From Paracoccaceae bacterium (GTDB lineage: Bacteria > Pseudomonadota > Alphaproteobacteria > Rhodobacterales > Rhodobacteraceae): a stretch of DNA of 16,440 bases. Location: the NCBI GenBank assembly GCA_023260935.1, contig JALQTL010000227.1, forward strand, positions 1 to 16,440. The letters run 5' to 3'. The notes under the pieces are model-generated. The model was not told where the DNA came from. It saw only the letters and a program-made list of their open reading frames with translations, and made no database searches. The translations under genes were made by a program, and so were the position numbers. Shown piece by piece: positions 6,725-14,192 of the stretch (the first letter of the stretch is position 1; each line of letters starts with the position of its first letter).

Positions 6725-7812
6725 GCGACGCCAAAACCATGATCGAATTCCGGGATGTCCATAAATACTATGGCGACTATCACGCCCTGCGCGGCATCTC
6801 GGCCAGCATCCGGGCGGGCGAGTTCTTTTCGCTCCTTGGTCCGTCGGGCTGTGGCAAGACCACGCTTCTGCGCACCATCGCAGGGTTCGAAGGCATCGAC
6901 AAAGGCGCGGTGCTGCTGGATGGCAAGGACATGGCCGATGTGCCGGCCAACAAGCGCCCGACGAACATGGTGTTCCAGTCCTATGCCATCTTCCCGCATC
7001 TGAGCGTGGAAGAAAACGTGGGCTTCGGCCTGCGCCGTGATCCGCGCTCAAAGACCGAAAAAGCCGCAGCCGTGGCCGAGGCGCTGGAAATGGTGGGGCT
7101 GAAAGGCTTTGGAAAGCGCGCCGCCCATGCCCTTTCGGGCGGGCAACGCCAGCGCGTCGCCCTTGCCCGCGCGCTCATCCTGAAGCCGAAGGTGCTGCTG
7201 CTGGACGAACCGCTTTCCGCGCTGGACAAGAAGATGCGCGAGCAGATGCAGGTCGAGCTGATCAAGTTGCAACGACAGGTCGGCATCACCTTCGTGCTGG
7301 TCACCCATGATCAGGAAGAGGCGCTGGTCATGTCGGACCGGATCGCCGTGATGTTCGAAGGCGAGATCGCCCAGCTTGCCGACCCGGAAACGCTCTATCG
7401 CCGGCCGAATTCGAAGAAGGTGGCCGATTTCATCGGCACCATGAACTTCATCCCCTGCCAGGTGTTGTCGGAAAGCGGCGGGCAGATCGAGGTCGATGCC
7501 AAGGGGCTGGGCCGCGTGGCCCTGTCGCCCGATCAGTGCCCCCCGGGCAATGGCGATACCGCGATGGTCGGCCTGCGCCCCGAAACGCTGACGCTGCTCT
7601 ACCCCGGCCAGACCACGGCCGAACGGACGGTGGAAGGGCTTGTGGACGAGGTGATCTATTTCGGCGACATGACCTATTACGACGTCTATCTGGGCGGCAC
7701 GGATGTCGAGGTCCGGCTGTCGATGCGCAACGTCCCCGGCCGCCCGATCCTCGAGGTGGGGAGCAAGGTCGATGTCGCCTGGAGCCCCTCGGCTCTGGTG
7801 CTTTTCCGCTAA
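6721..7812 (+). CDS. ABC transporter ATP-binding protein, spermidine/putrescine (PotA) type
   Basis: The 363-residue cytoplasmic ATPase drives import through the two preceding permeases. All nucleotide-binding elements are present: Walker A GPSGCGKT (40-47), Q-loop Gln86, signature LSGGQ (138-142), Walker B LLLDEP (159-164) with catalytic Glu163, and switch His196. A C-terminal TOBE-type regulatory domain occupies about residues 270-363, as in PotA. The GTG start overlaps the stop of the second permease. No substrate-binding protein is encoded beside the three genes, so one must be supplied from elsewhere if this is a classical importer. The gene is convergent with tetR, and a composite hairpin repeat fills the gap. 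Confidence 0.92.
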   Translation: MSDAKTMIEFRDVHKYYGDYHALRGISASIRAGEFFSLLGPSGCGKTTLLRTIAGFEGIDKGAVLLDGKDMADVPANKRPTNMVFQSYAIFPHLSVEENVGFGLRRDPRSKTEKAAAVAEALEMVGLKGFGKRAAHALSGGQRQRVALARALILKPKVLLLDEPLSALDKKMREQMQVELIKLQRQVGITFVLVTHDQEEALVMSDRIAVMFEGEIAQLADPETLYRRPNSKKVADFIGTMNFIPCQVLSESGGQIEVDAKGLGRVALSPDQCPPGNGDTAMVGLRPETLTLLYPGQTTAERTVEGLVDEVIYFGDMTYYDVYLGGTDVEVRLSMRNVPGRPILEVGSKVDVAWSPSALVLFR

Positions 7813-7840
7813 GACCCCGGGCACCCGGATCCCACCGTTG

Positions 7841-7948
7841 CTGCCTCCGGCGGGAGTATTTTGGAAAGGTGCAACACCGCCCTTGCACCTTTTGGAAATA
7901 CTCCGGGGGTGAGGGGCCGCAAGGCCCCGAGGGGGCAGCGCCCCCTAA
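7841..7948. repeat. Composite intergenic hairpin repeat between convergent genes
   Basis: Three stacked inverted repeats fill the gap between the ATPase and tetR genes. The longest has 22-base arms (7853-7874 and 7883-7904) that match except for a few central positions, flanked by CTCCGGCGGGAG. Then GGGGCC-GCAA-GGCCCC (7913-7928, a GNRA-type loop) and GGGGGC-AGC-GCCCCC (7931-7945) follow; the last reaches into the tetR stop codon. The CTCCGGCGGGAGTATTT-like opening is one I recognise as a common intergenic sequence in Rhodobacterales genomes. It probably acts as a bidirectional terminator and may be a dispersed chromosomal repeat. Copy number cannot be judged from one window. Confidence 0.7.
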
Positions 7949-8556
7949 CTGTCGGCAGGGATCAGCCCGAGGCCGCGCAGATAGATGCCGATCCCGGCTT
8001 CCAGCAGGTCTTCGGGTGGAAAGGGTGAAGGCGCCCCATTGCCACGCATGAAGAGTTCGACAACCCCGTGACTCATCGCCCAGATATGGGACGAGAACAT
8101 GGTGGCGGGGGGGCGGCGATCCGCGGGCAGGTGCTCTGACAATTGCTGCGCCGCCCTTTCCAGCACGCCGCGCGCGCGCGCCGAAACCTGGGCCAGCTCC
8201 GGGTGGTTGGCGGGGGCCAGCCCGCTTTCGAACATTGCCATGTAGTGACCGGGATATTTTCGGGCGAAGGCCAGGTAGGCCCGACCCGTCGCCTCGAAAG
8301 CGGCAAGGGCCGAAGGCTGCCCGTCGGCATAGGCATATTCCATCAGCGCCCCGAAGATATCAAAACCCTGTCGGGCAACTTCAGCGATCAGGTCATCGCG
8401 CCCGGCGAAATGGCGATAGACTGCCGCCGGGGTCACATCGGCGGCCTTGGCGGCTTCGGACAGGGTGAAGCCCGTCGGCCCCTTGTCGGCGATCAGGGCA
8501 AGGGCTGCCTCGACCAGTGCCTGCCGCAGGTTTCCATGGTGATAGCCGCGTTTCAC
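7945..8556 (-). CDS. TetR/AcrR-family transcriptional regulator
   Basis: The 203-residue protein has an N-terminal TetR DNA-binding domain: helix 1 with HHGNLRQALVEAALALIADKG (about 6-26) and the helix-turn-helix FTLSEAAKAADVTPAAVYRHF (about 30-50). The C-terminal ligand domain contains WAMSHGVVELF (about 166-176), the W-x3-HG signature of the WHG-type (TetR_C_33) subgroup. It is expected to be a dimeric repressor of a nearby or own promoter; the ligand is unknown. Its ATG overlaps the stop of the PPK2 gene by four bases, so it is co-translated with it. The TAG stop touches the hairpin repeat shared with the convergent ABC operon. Confidence 0.9.
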   Translation of the reverse strand: MKRGYHHGNLRQALVEAALALIADKGPTGFTLSEAAKAADVTPAAVYRHFAGRDDLIAEVARQGFDIFGALMEYAYADGQPSALAAFEATGRAYLAFARKYPGHYMAMFESGLAPANHPELAQVSARARGVLERAAQQLSEHLPADRRPPATMFSSHIWAMSHGVVELFMRGNGAPSPFPPEDLLEAGIGIYLRGLGLIPADS

Positions 8557-9428
8557 GGTTGCCCCAGCCGAAGGGCCGGCCCGCCGCAGATGGCGGGATC
8601 GGGCGTGCCGATGACATCCATGTCACGGCCCTTGTAATCCATCGCGGAAAGGATGGTCTGGATCGCGGCAATCCGGGCGCGGCGCTTGTCATCCGACAGG
8701 ATCACCGTCCAGGGAGCGACGTCGAAATGGCTGCGCTCCATCGTTTCGTCGATGGCGGCGCAATATTCATCCCATTTGCCAAGGCCGTCGATATCGATGG
8801 GCGAAAGCTTCCACTGTTTCAGCGGATCCTGTTCGCGGTCCAGAAAACGCTTCAACTGCTCGGCACGGCCGACTTCCAGCCAGATCTTGCGGAAGATGAT
8901 ACCTTCATCCACGATCATCCGCTCAAAATCCGGCAGCTGGCGGAAGAAATGCTCGCGCTGGTCGGGGGTGCAGAAGCCGAAGACATGTTCGATCATGGCG
9001 CGGTTATACCAGCTGCGATCGAAAAGCGCGATTTCACCCGCGGCAGGCAACCAGTCGACATAGCGCTGGAAATACCACTGCGATGCTTCGCGGTCCGAAG
9101 GTTTGGACAGGGCGACCACGGTGCAGACCCTTGGGTTCAGGTTCATGCGCACCGCGCCGATGGTGCCGCCCTTGCCCGCAGCATCGCGCCCCTCGAAGAC
9201 CACGACAAGACGCTTGCCGCTGGCCTTCAGATCCGACTGCATCTTGACCAGCTGGATCTGAAGGGCTTCCAGCCGGTCTTCATAGTCCTTGCGCTTCATT
9301 TCTTCACGGTAGGGATAGGACCGGGTCAGGATGCCGTCCTTGTCGGCCTGCTCGATCGCCTCGCGCACCGCGCGCGGGGCATCCTTCCTGAAATAGCGGC
9401 TGATGGCACCGTCGAATGGCAGGTTCAT
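8553..9428 (-). CDS. ppk2: Polyphosphate kinase 2 (PPK2 family)
   Basis: The 291-residue cytoplasmic enzyme belongs to the PPK2 family, which moves phosphate between polyphosphate and nucleotides, commonly phosphorylating ADP or GDP with polyphosphate. The P-loop is GRDAAGKGG (80-88), the Walker B region is LFDRSWYNRA (135-144) and the SDREASQWYFQRYV stretch (111-124) is a family hallmark. Length and the single kinase domain fit the class I (single-domain) type, but nucleotide preference cannot be read safely. The start at 9428 has GGGGGAAAG upstream. The stop overlaps the start of the TetR gene, placing both in one transcription unit, which may also include the hydrolase gene 63 bases upstream. 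Confidence 0.93.
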   Translation of the reverse strand: MNLPFDGAISRYFRKDAPRAVREAIEQADKDGILTRSYPYREEMKRKDYEDRLEALQIQLVKMQSDLKASGKRLVVVFEGRDAAGKGGTIGAVRMNLNPRVCTVVALSKPSDREASQWYFQRYVDWLPAAGEIALFDRSWYNRAMIEHVFGFCTPDQREHFFRQLPDFERMIVDEGIIFRKIWLEVGRAEQLKRFLDREQDPLKQWKLSPIDIDGLGKWDEYCAAIDETMERSHFDVAPWTVILSDDKRRARIAAIQTILSAMDYKGRDMDVIGTPDPAICGGPALRLGQP

Positions 9429-9491
9429 CGCGTGGTCTTTCCCCCGTTGTTCTGGCCCTTTGGGTTGCGGCCAGTATGGCGATTGCCCGGA

Positions 9492-10430
9492 TCAGCGCAA
9501 TCCGGCGCGGGTGGCGGCGCGGTCGATGGCGGCGATCACCTCGGCGCGGTGGCTGTGATGGGGCATGTGACCAACCCCCGGCAGAACCGTCAGCCGGGCA
9601 TCGGGCAGAAGCCCTGCCAAGGGCCCCGAATGGATGGCCAGCGGCACGATCGCATCGGCGTCGCCGTGGACCAGTTCCACCGGCAGGTTCAGCGTCGGAT
9701 AGGCGGATGCCATCTGCACCACCTCGGGGCGAAGGCTGTTGATCTGGGCAACATTGGTTGCCAGCGCACGCTGGCGCAACGTCAGATCGAGGCCCAGATG
9801 ATCGGCGTAGCCCGGCGGCGCGGGTTGCGGGGCAAAGACCGCCTCGACCATGCGGCGCACATAGGATTCGGGCACGAAGGCCGAGGCAAGCGGCACGAGC
9901 GTCGCCCGGCCCAGCGGGTTGGCCGTCAGCCGATACCAGGGATCAAGGCTGCCCGGCCAGGGCATCGACGCAGCCGCGAGCAGGACAAGGGCGGAAGGGC
10001 GTTCCTGCAAGGCCCAGGCCAGCGCCACCGCCCCGCCATAGCTTTGCCCCAGCACAATGGGCCGCACAACCCCAAGCCCGGCCAGCGCCGCGCGCAGCCG
10101 GCGGGCTTGCCCGGCGGCCGAATGATCCTGCCCGGGAAGGGGATCGGAATGCCCCAGCCCCGGCCGGTCCAGCGCGATCACGCGGTAGTGGTGGGCCAGA
10201 TTGTCAACAAGGCCGAAGGTGAAGTCGCGCAGGTTGCCGCTGGCGCCATGGATCAGCACCAGATCGGGACCGCTGCCCCGCACCAGAACATGCACCTGAT
10301 CCCCCGGCGCGCCGATCATCCGGCCGATGGGCGGATGCGCCGCCATTGCCGCCGCCTCTCGTGCCCTGAGGCGCATGGCTGTGGCGGCGGCCGTCAGCCC
10401 AATCGCCGCAATGGCGAGGCTAACGGCCAA
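9492..10430 (-). CDS. Alpha/beta-fold hydrolase with N-terminal membrane anchor
   Basis: The 312-residue protein is an alpha/beta hydrolase. The oxyanion-loop motif LIHGASG (about 59-65), the nucleophile elbow G128-Q-S130-Y-G, Asp259 in HGDADAIVP and His288 in GVGHMP form a complete catalytic triad. A hydrophobic N-terminal segment (about residues 1-20) suggests a membrane anchor or signal sequence, so it may act at or outside the inner membrane. Its substrate is unknown. The start is uncertain: an ATG at 10499 would overlap metA by 80 bases, so I prefer the TTG at 10430, which overlaps it by 11 and keeps the hydrophobic segment, though its AGGA sits very close. Coupling to metA is likely from the overlap. 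Confidence 0.78.
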   Translation of the reverse strand: MAVSLAIAAIGLTAAATAMRLRAREAAAMAAHPPIGRMIGAPGDQVHVLVRGSGPDLVLIHGASGNLRDFTFGLVDNLAHHYRVIALDRPGLGHSDPLPGQDHSAAGQARRLRAALAGLGVVRPIVLGQSYGGAVALAWALQERPSALVLLAAASMPWPGSLDPWYRLTANPLGRATLVPLASAFVPESYVRRMVEAVFAPQPAPPGYADHLGLDLTLRQRALATNVAQINSLRPEVVQMASAYPTLNLPVELVHGDADAIVPLAIHSGPLAGLLPDARLTVLPGVGHMPHHSHRAEVIAAIDRAATRAGLR

Positions 10431-11343
10431 TGTCCTGAATCTCGTAGGGCGTCGACTGGTAGATCTCGTTGATCCAGTTGCCATACAGAAGATGGGCATG
10501 GCTGCGCCAGCGGTTCAGCGGCGGCAGGGCGGGGTTGTCATCCGGGTAGTAATTCCTTGGCACATTGATCGGGGTGCCATTGGCAACATCGCGGTCGTAT
10601 TCCTGCTTCAGCGTATCGCTGTCATATTCGAAGTGGTTGAAGATATAGAGCGCGCGGTGCCCGGCATCGGCCACAAGGCAGGGGCCGACCTCATCAGACC
10701 CCAGAAGCGTCTGAAGGCCCGGGGCGGCATCGATCTCGGCCTGTTTCATTTCGGTCCAGCGGCTGACGGGGATGACGAAATCATCCGAAAAGCCCCGCAG
10801 GAAGGGCGACGTGGGGGTCAGGTTGCGGTGGCGGAAGCAGCCGAAGGCCTTGGCCGGCAGCATGTGTTTCTGCACACCGTGGAAATGATAGATCATCGCC
10901 ATCCCGCCCCAGCAGACGCCAAAGGTAGATTGGACATGGGTTTGGGTCCAGTCCATCACCCGGCGCAATTCGTCCCAATAGGTCACCTCCTCGAAAGGCA
11001 GGTGTTCGATCGGGGCGCCGGTGATGATCAGCCCGTCAAACTTTTCGCCCGCAGCCTCGACCTCTGCGAAGGGGCGATAAAAGGCCTCCATATGGGCGGC
11101 GGCGGTGTTGCGGGTCTGGTGTTCGGTCATCCGGATCAGATGCAGGTCGATCTGCAAGGGCGTGGCACCGATCAGACGGGCGAACTGGTTTTCGGTCTGG
11201 ATCTTCTTCGGCATCAGATTCAGCAAGCCGATGCGCAGCGGGCGAATATCCTGCCGGGCCGCCCGTTCCGGCGACATGACCATGACGCCCTCGTTCCGCA
11301 GAACGTCAAAGGCGGGCAGGGTCTCTGGCAGGGTGATGGGCAT
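10420..11343 (-). CDS. metA: MetA-type homoserine O-acyltransferase (acetyl-CoA predicted)
   Basis: The 307-residue enzyme activates homoserine for methionine synthesis by transferring an acyl group from CoA. It aligns with E. coli MetA along its length from MPITLPETLPAFDVLRNEGV. The catalytic Cys144 (FGVCWGG), His237 and Glu239 (FNHFEY) match E. coli Cys142, His235 and Glu237. At the position of E. coli Gly111 this protein has Glu113 (GAPIEHLPFEE); Glu there has been shown in Bacillus MetA to give acetyl-CoA use, so the product is predicted to be O-acetylhomoserine despite the family name. The ATG at 11343 has AAAGGAC upstream. The 103-base gap to the divergent gene shows no SAM riboswitch that I can recognise. 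It overlaps the hydrolase gene. Confidence 0.95.
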   Translation of the reverse strand: MPITLPETLPAFDVLRNEGVMVMSPERAARQDIRPLRIGLLNLMPKKIQTENQFARLIGATPLQIDLHLIRMTEHQTRNTAAAHMEAFYRPFAEVEAAGEKFDGLIITGAPIEHLPFEEVTYWDELRRVMDWTQTHVQSTFGVCWGGMAMIYHFHGVQKHMLPAKAFGCFRHRNLTPTSPFLRGFSDDFVIPVSRWTEMKQAEIDAAPGLQTLLGSDEVGPCLVADAGHRALYIFNHFEYDSDTLKQEYDRDVANGTPINVPRNYYPDDNPALPPLNRWRSHAHLLYGNWINEIYQSTPYEIQDIGR

Positions 11344-11373
11344 GCGAAAGCGTCCTTTCTGACTTGGCCTTTC

Positions 11374-11402
11374 TACTTATGCGACTGGTCGGGGCGCGGC
11401 AA
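11374..11402 (-). promoter_or_regulatory. Putative metA promoter
   Basis: On the minus strand TTGCCG (plus 11397-11402) and TAAGTA (plus 11374-11379) are 17 bases apart, about 30 bases before the metA start. It fits a sigma70-type promoter moderately well. Confidence 0.45.
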
Positions 11403-11446
11403 GACGGCTAGGCTTTTCCCGCAGGGGCCAAAGCGGGGGAACAAGC

Positions 11447-12019
11447 ATGAAACGGATCGCATGGCTTGCGATGATGGCCGCGCTGGTGCCGCTGTCTGGT
11501 GCGGCGCAATCCGACGATGGCCCGGAATGGGAATTGCAGCGCTGCATCTGGCGCTGCCTTGCCAATTCTCCGGGGGCGGAGAGCCGCGAATACGAACAAT
11601 GCGTCAGCGCCTTCTGTTCGGAAGGGCCCGCAGCCGCGCCCGCGGTGCAGGCCGTGCCTTCAGGGGCGTGGTTCGCCTCGGGCACGGGGGACGGGCAAGG
11701 CAATCTGGCCGGGATCAGCGATCCGCGAACGGGCGCGGCCTTCTATCTGATCTGCGGCCCTGACGGGCGGCGCAATCTGGCGCTGTTCGGCCCCGAAGGG
11801 CCCGAAGCCACCCTGACGCTTCAGGTGGACGGTCAGGCCTTTGCCCGCACCTTCGTGCCCCATGCCGGCGGATATTATGCGGCCCTTCCGGCCGATGCGC
11901 CCGAGATTGCGGCGTTACGGTCGGGCCGTGCAATGGCGCTGCGAAATGCCGCCGGTGGCACGCTGTTCGAAGCGGGGCTGACGGGGGCGGGGGCGGCGAT
12001 TGCGGCCGCCTGCGGTTAG
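11447..12019 (+). CDS. Exported cysteine-containing protein of unknown function
   Basis: The 190-residue protein has a signal peptide (MKRIAWLAMMAALVPLSGAAQ, cleavage probably near residue 20). A short helical cysteine segment follows, CIWRC then 14 residues then CVSAFC (about residues 33-56), a CX3C-X14-CX4C layout that could form two disulfides in a helical hairpin in the periplasm. The remainder (about 70-190) is Gly/Ala-rich with a lone Cys in LICGPDG and another near the C-terminus, and looks beta-rich. I do not recognise the family. GGGGGAAC lies just before the ATG. It is divergent from metA and convergent with the P-loop ATPase gene, its stop overlapping that gene's stop by four bases. 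Confidence 0.8.
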   Translation: MKRIAWLAMMAALVPLSGAAQSDDGPEWELQRCIWRCLANSPGAESREYEQCVSAFCSEGPAAAPAVQAVPSGAWFASGTGDGQGNLAGISDPRTGAAFYLICGPDGRRNLALFGPEGPEATLTLQVDGQAFARTFVPHAGGYYAALPADAPEIAALRSGRAMALRNAAGGTLFEAGLTGAGAAIAAACG

Positions 12020-12900
12020 GTCCGTGCGGCTTTCGCGTCGATCGCCCCGGCTATCAGGGCATCGAAATCTGCCGGAGACTTCACCGCGGCCACCGCTTCG
12101 GCCGTGACGGTCACGCCGCGTTCGGCCATGGCGGCATAGCGCGGCTGACGGTGGGCAAGCGCGCGGGCATAGGTCCAGCGTACAAAATGATCTGGATCGC
12201 AGGTTTCTTCGGTCGTGCCGTGGCTTGCCTGATATTCCTGCCACATCGCATGAAGGAACGCGGGCTGATAATACATTGGCTTCGGGGCCTTGTCGAAGCG
12301 GCGGACCAGTTCCTGCGTATGCGCATCGGACCCCTTGATCCAGACCATCAGCACCGTATCCGTCAACTGCTGCAACACCGGGTCGGCCGGATCGGCGGGG
12401 TCCACCACCTCGCAGATCGAGCCCGAGGTATCGCAGATGAAGTTTCGATAGCCATAGATGTCTTCGGCCCGCGTCATGAAATGGGCCGTGTCCAGCATTG
12501 CCGCGATCTCGGCCTTCCGGTGCTGATCCTGGCGCTGCATGTATTCGGCAAAGGGCAGCCCGCCCTTGGCCGGATCGCCGGGCTTGCCCAGATAGGTGGA
12601 CAGCGGCGCAAGGTTGTCAAACGTGATGTTGGACGCGATGAAGACGCTGTCTGTCATCAGAAGCTCGCGCAAGAGCGGCACTTTCATCGCCTCGCGCTTG
12701 AAATTGTCGGCGATGAATTCCCCCATGTAGCGGGTACCGATGCGGTAATCGACGGAATAGTGGAACCAGCCCCCGCCATCCTTCGGGGCGGCATCGCGCA
12801 GAAGGTTGGAAAGATAGGTCTTGCCCAAGCCCGACATGCCGAACATCAGCACGCGCTTTCGGCTGGCCGCCAGATACTCTGCCCCGGTTGCGTAAATCAT
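12016..12900 (-). CDS. P-loop NTPase of unknown function (kinase/ATPase-like)
   Basis: The 294-residue soluble protein begins with a Walker A motif, GMSGLGKT (21-28), in VLMFGMSGLGKTYLSNLL. Residues 47-57 (HYSVDYRIGTR) follow a pattern seen after the P-loop in small kinases, but I cannot place it in a named family. A Walker B-like strand may be FICDTSGSICEV (about 152-163). A tandem DPADPADP stretch follows. The C-terminal part is largely helical. I have seen related proteins labelled simply ATPase in rhodobacteria, so the function is open. The ATG at 12900 has a GGAAGGGG about 13 bases upstream. It is separated from the upstream FadL gene by a terminator and ends tail-to-tail with the exported protein gene. 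Confidence 0.8.
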   Translation of the reverse strand: MIYATGAEYLAASRKRVLMFGMSGLGKTYLSNLLRDAAPKDGGGWFHYSVDYRIGTRYMGEFIADNFKREAMKVPLLRELLMTDSVFIASNITFDNLAPLSTYLGKPGDPAKGGLPFAEYMQRQDQHRKAEIAAMLDTAHFMTRAEDIYGYRNFICDTSGSICEVVDPADPADPVLQQLTDTVLMVWIKGSDAHTQELVRRFDKAPKPMYYQPAFLHAMWQEYQASHGTTEETCDPDHFVRWTYARALAHRQPRYAAMAERGVTVTAEAVAAVKSPADFDALIAGAIDAKAART

Positions 12901-12961
12901 TGCCAGATGCCCCTTCCGCCCTTGCCCTGTCTGTTATCCGGGCGCGGAGGGCGCTTCAATG

Positions 12962-12987
12962 AAAAACCCCGCCACGGGGGGCGGGGT
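12962..12987 (-). terminator. Rho-independent terminator of the FadL-type gene
   Basis: On the minus strand ACCCCGCC and GGCGGGGT (plus 12980-12987 and 12966-12973) form an eight-base stem around a six-base loop, followed by T4 (plus A-run 12962-12965). It begins 27 bases after the stop codon. Confidence 0.82.
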
Positions 12988-13013
12988 ATTCCAAAGGGTC
13001 GCGCTGTGACGGA

Positions 13014-14159
13014 TCAGAAGCGGAAGCCCACCCGCAGGCCAAGGCTGACGGCATGGCTGCCTTCCATGCGGGCGCGGGCCACATCGGGGGTGCCGGTTTC
13101 CGGGCTGGCGTTGCCCAGCTTGGTGTAGTTGACGCCCGCCGTCACCTTCATGTTGTCGCGCGTATAGACGGCCGCCAGCGTGGCGCCAATGCGCCCATTG
13201 GTTGGGGCCAGCGGGGAAACCAGCGGATCTGCCGCATCTTCATACTGGATCGAGAACGACCCCGACCAGTTGTCGTTGAACTTGCGGCCGACACCGATGG
13301 TGTAGGTGACCCAGTCCTCCAGATCGATCAGGCCCCCACCCGCGGCCGGGGTGAAAAAGGCCGGGTCCAGCCGGAAGGTTGACCAGTCTGCCCAGCGGAT
13401 CTGGCCGAACACCAGCGTGTTCTTGGCCACACCCGTCTGGAAATCAAGGTTCACGGATTGCGGCGTTCTGACCGTGGTTGGTGAAGTGCCCACCACCACA
13501 GCGCCACCGCCCACGGTTTCGACCGTATCGAATTCGTGTTTCACTTCCGAATTGTAGGTCAGCGCCACACGCAGTGCGATTTCAGGCTTTTCATAGGCCA
13601 CACCCAGCACGAATCCCGGGGAAACATCGGAACTCAGCGCCACCGAATAGCCGTCAAAGCCTGACCCCGGGACGGTAGGGGTAAGCGGGCTGCGATAGGC
13701 CGCGCCGCGCAAATCGATGCGGGCCTTTGCCTGCTGGGCGCGCAAGCCACCGTAAACGCTGAAGCCGTTGTTCAGCTTGTAGCGCAGAAGGCCAGTGACA
13801 GCCGTGGAACTTGCCGTAGCCTTGGTGCCGCCCAGAGCGACCGAGGTGGCATCATAGGAAACATCGGCCCCGAAGGGCTGGTCGATCACCAGCGCAAAGG
13901 ACCAGTCATCGTTGATGTCATACTTGTAGGTCAGCGCAAGCTGATTGAATTTCTGGCTGACATTGCCGGTGGCCCCCCCCCCGAACACGGCCACATCATT
14001 GCCACTGACCGTCGGGTTCACCGCGCCAAAGGTAAGCTCCATATACCGGCCCGTCTCGAACAGCGCGCCAAGCCCCTGACCGGAACGGTCTATCCCCCCG
14101 GCCTGCGCCGCGCCCGCGGCCATGGTCATCACGCTGACCGCACACAACGTTTTCTTCAT
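13014..14159 (-). CDS. FadL/OmpP1-family outer-membrane protein
   Basis: The 381-residue protein has a signal peptide (MKKTLCAVSVMTMAAGAAQA) and a long series of alternating amphipathic strands ending in Phe (GLRVGFRF), the signature recognised by the BAM machinery. The strand pattern, ALTYKYDINDDWSFALVIDQPFGADVSYD (about 75-103) and the final strands with TRDNMKVTAGVNYTKLG fit the FadL/TodX/OmpP1 family, which brings long-chain fatty acids or other hydrophobic compounds across the outer membrane. It is somewhat shorter than E. coli FadL and the ligand is unknown. GAGGAAG precedes the ATG. It has its own promoter and terminator and so is a single-gene unit, lying downstream of the EamA gene. 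Confidence 0.85.
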   Translation of the reverse strand: MKKTLCAVSVMTMAAGAAQAGGIDRSGQGLGALFETGRYMELTFGAVNPTVSGNDVAVFGGGATGNVSQKFNQLALTYKYDINDDWSFALVIDQPFGADVSYDATSVALGGTKATASSTAVTGLLRYKLNNGFSVYGGLRAQQAKARIDLRGAAYRSPLTPTVPGSGFDGYSVALSSDVSPGFVLGVAYEKPEIALRVALTYNSEVKHEFDTVETVGGGAVVVGTSPTTVRTPQSVNLDFQTGVAKNTLVFGQIRWADWSTFRLDPAFFTPAAGGGLIDLEDWVTYTIGVGRKFNDNWSGSFSIQYEDAADPLVSPLAPTNGRIGATLAAVYTRDNMKVTAGVNYTKLGNASPETGTPDVARARMEGSHAVSLGLRVGFRF

Positions 14160-14192
14160 CTTCCTCGTCCCTGAAAGGATTTCCCTGCCCAG

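Noticed and set aside
5729..7051. 440-codon minus-strand open frame over the ABC genes
   Set aside because: Opposite strand to well-supported permease and ATPase genes, low-complexity basic translation and no ribosome binding site signal.
9429..9491. Terminator between the hydrolase and ppk2 genes
   Set aside because: Only a weak GGCC/GGCC pairing with no T-run is present, so I do not call one; a weak TTGCGC/CATACT promoter pair is possible but not convincing.
8517..10472. Long 651-codon plus-strand open frame
   Set aside because: It runs antisense through ppk2 and the hydrolase gene, both of which show complete catalytic motifs. Its translation is rich in Arg, Gly, His and Gln with no domain pattern, as expected of a shadow frame in GC-rich DNA.
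11344..11446. SAM riboswitch before metA
   Set aside because: The SAM-II type would be expected in alphaproteobacteria, but its conserved core is not visible in this short gap, and most of the space is taken by a plausible promoter and two ribosome binding sites.
10327..11763. 478-codon plus-strand open frame over metA
   Set aside because: Antisense to metA, whose catalytic residues are all conserved; it also crosses into the exported protein gene in the wrong frame.
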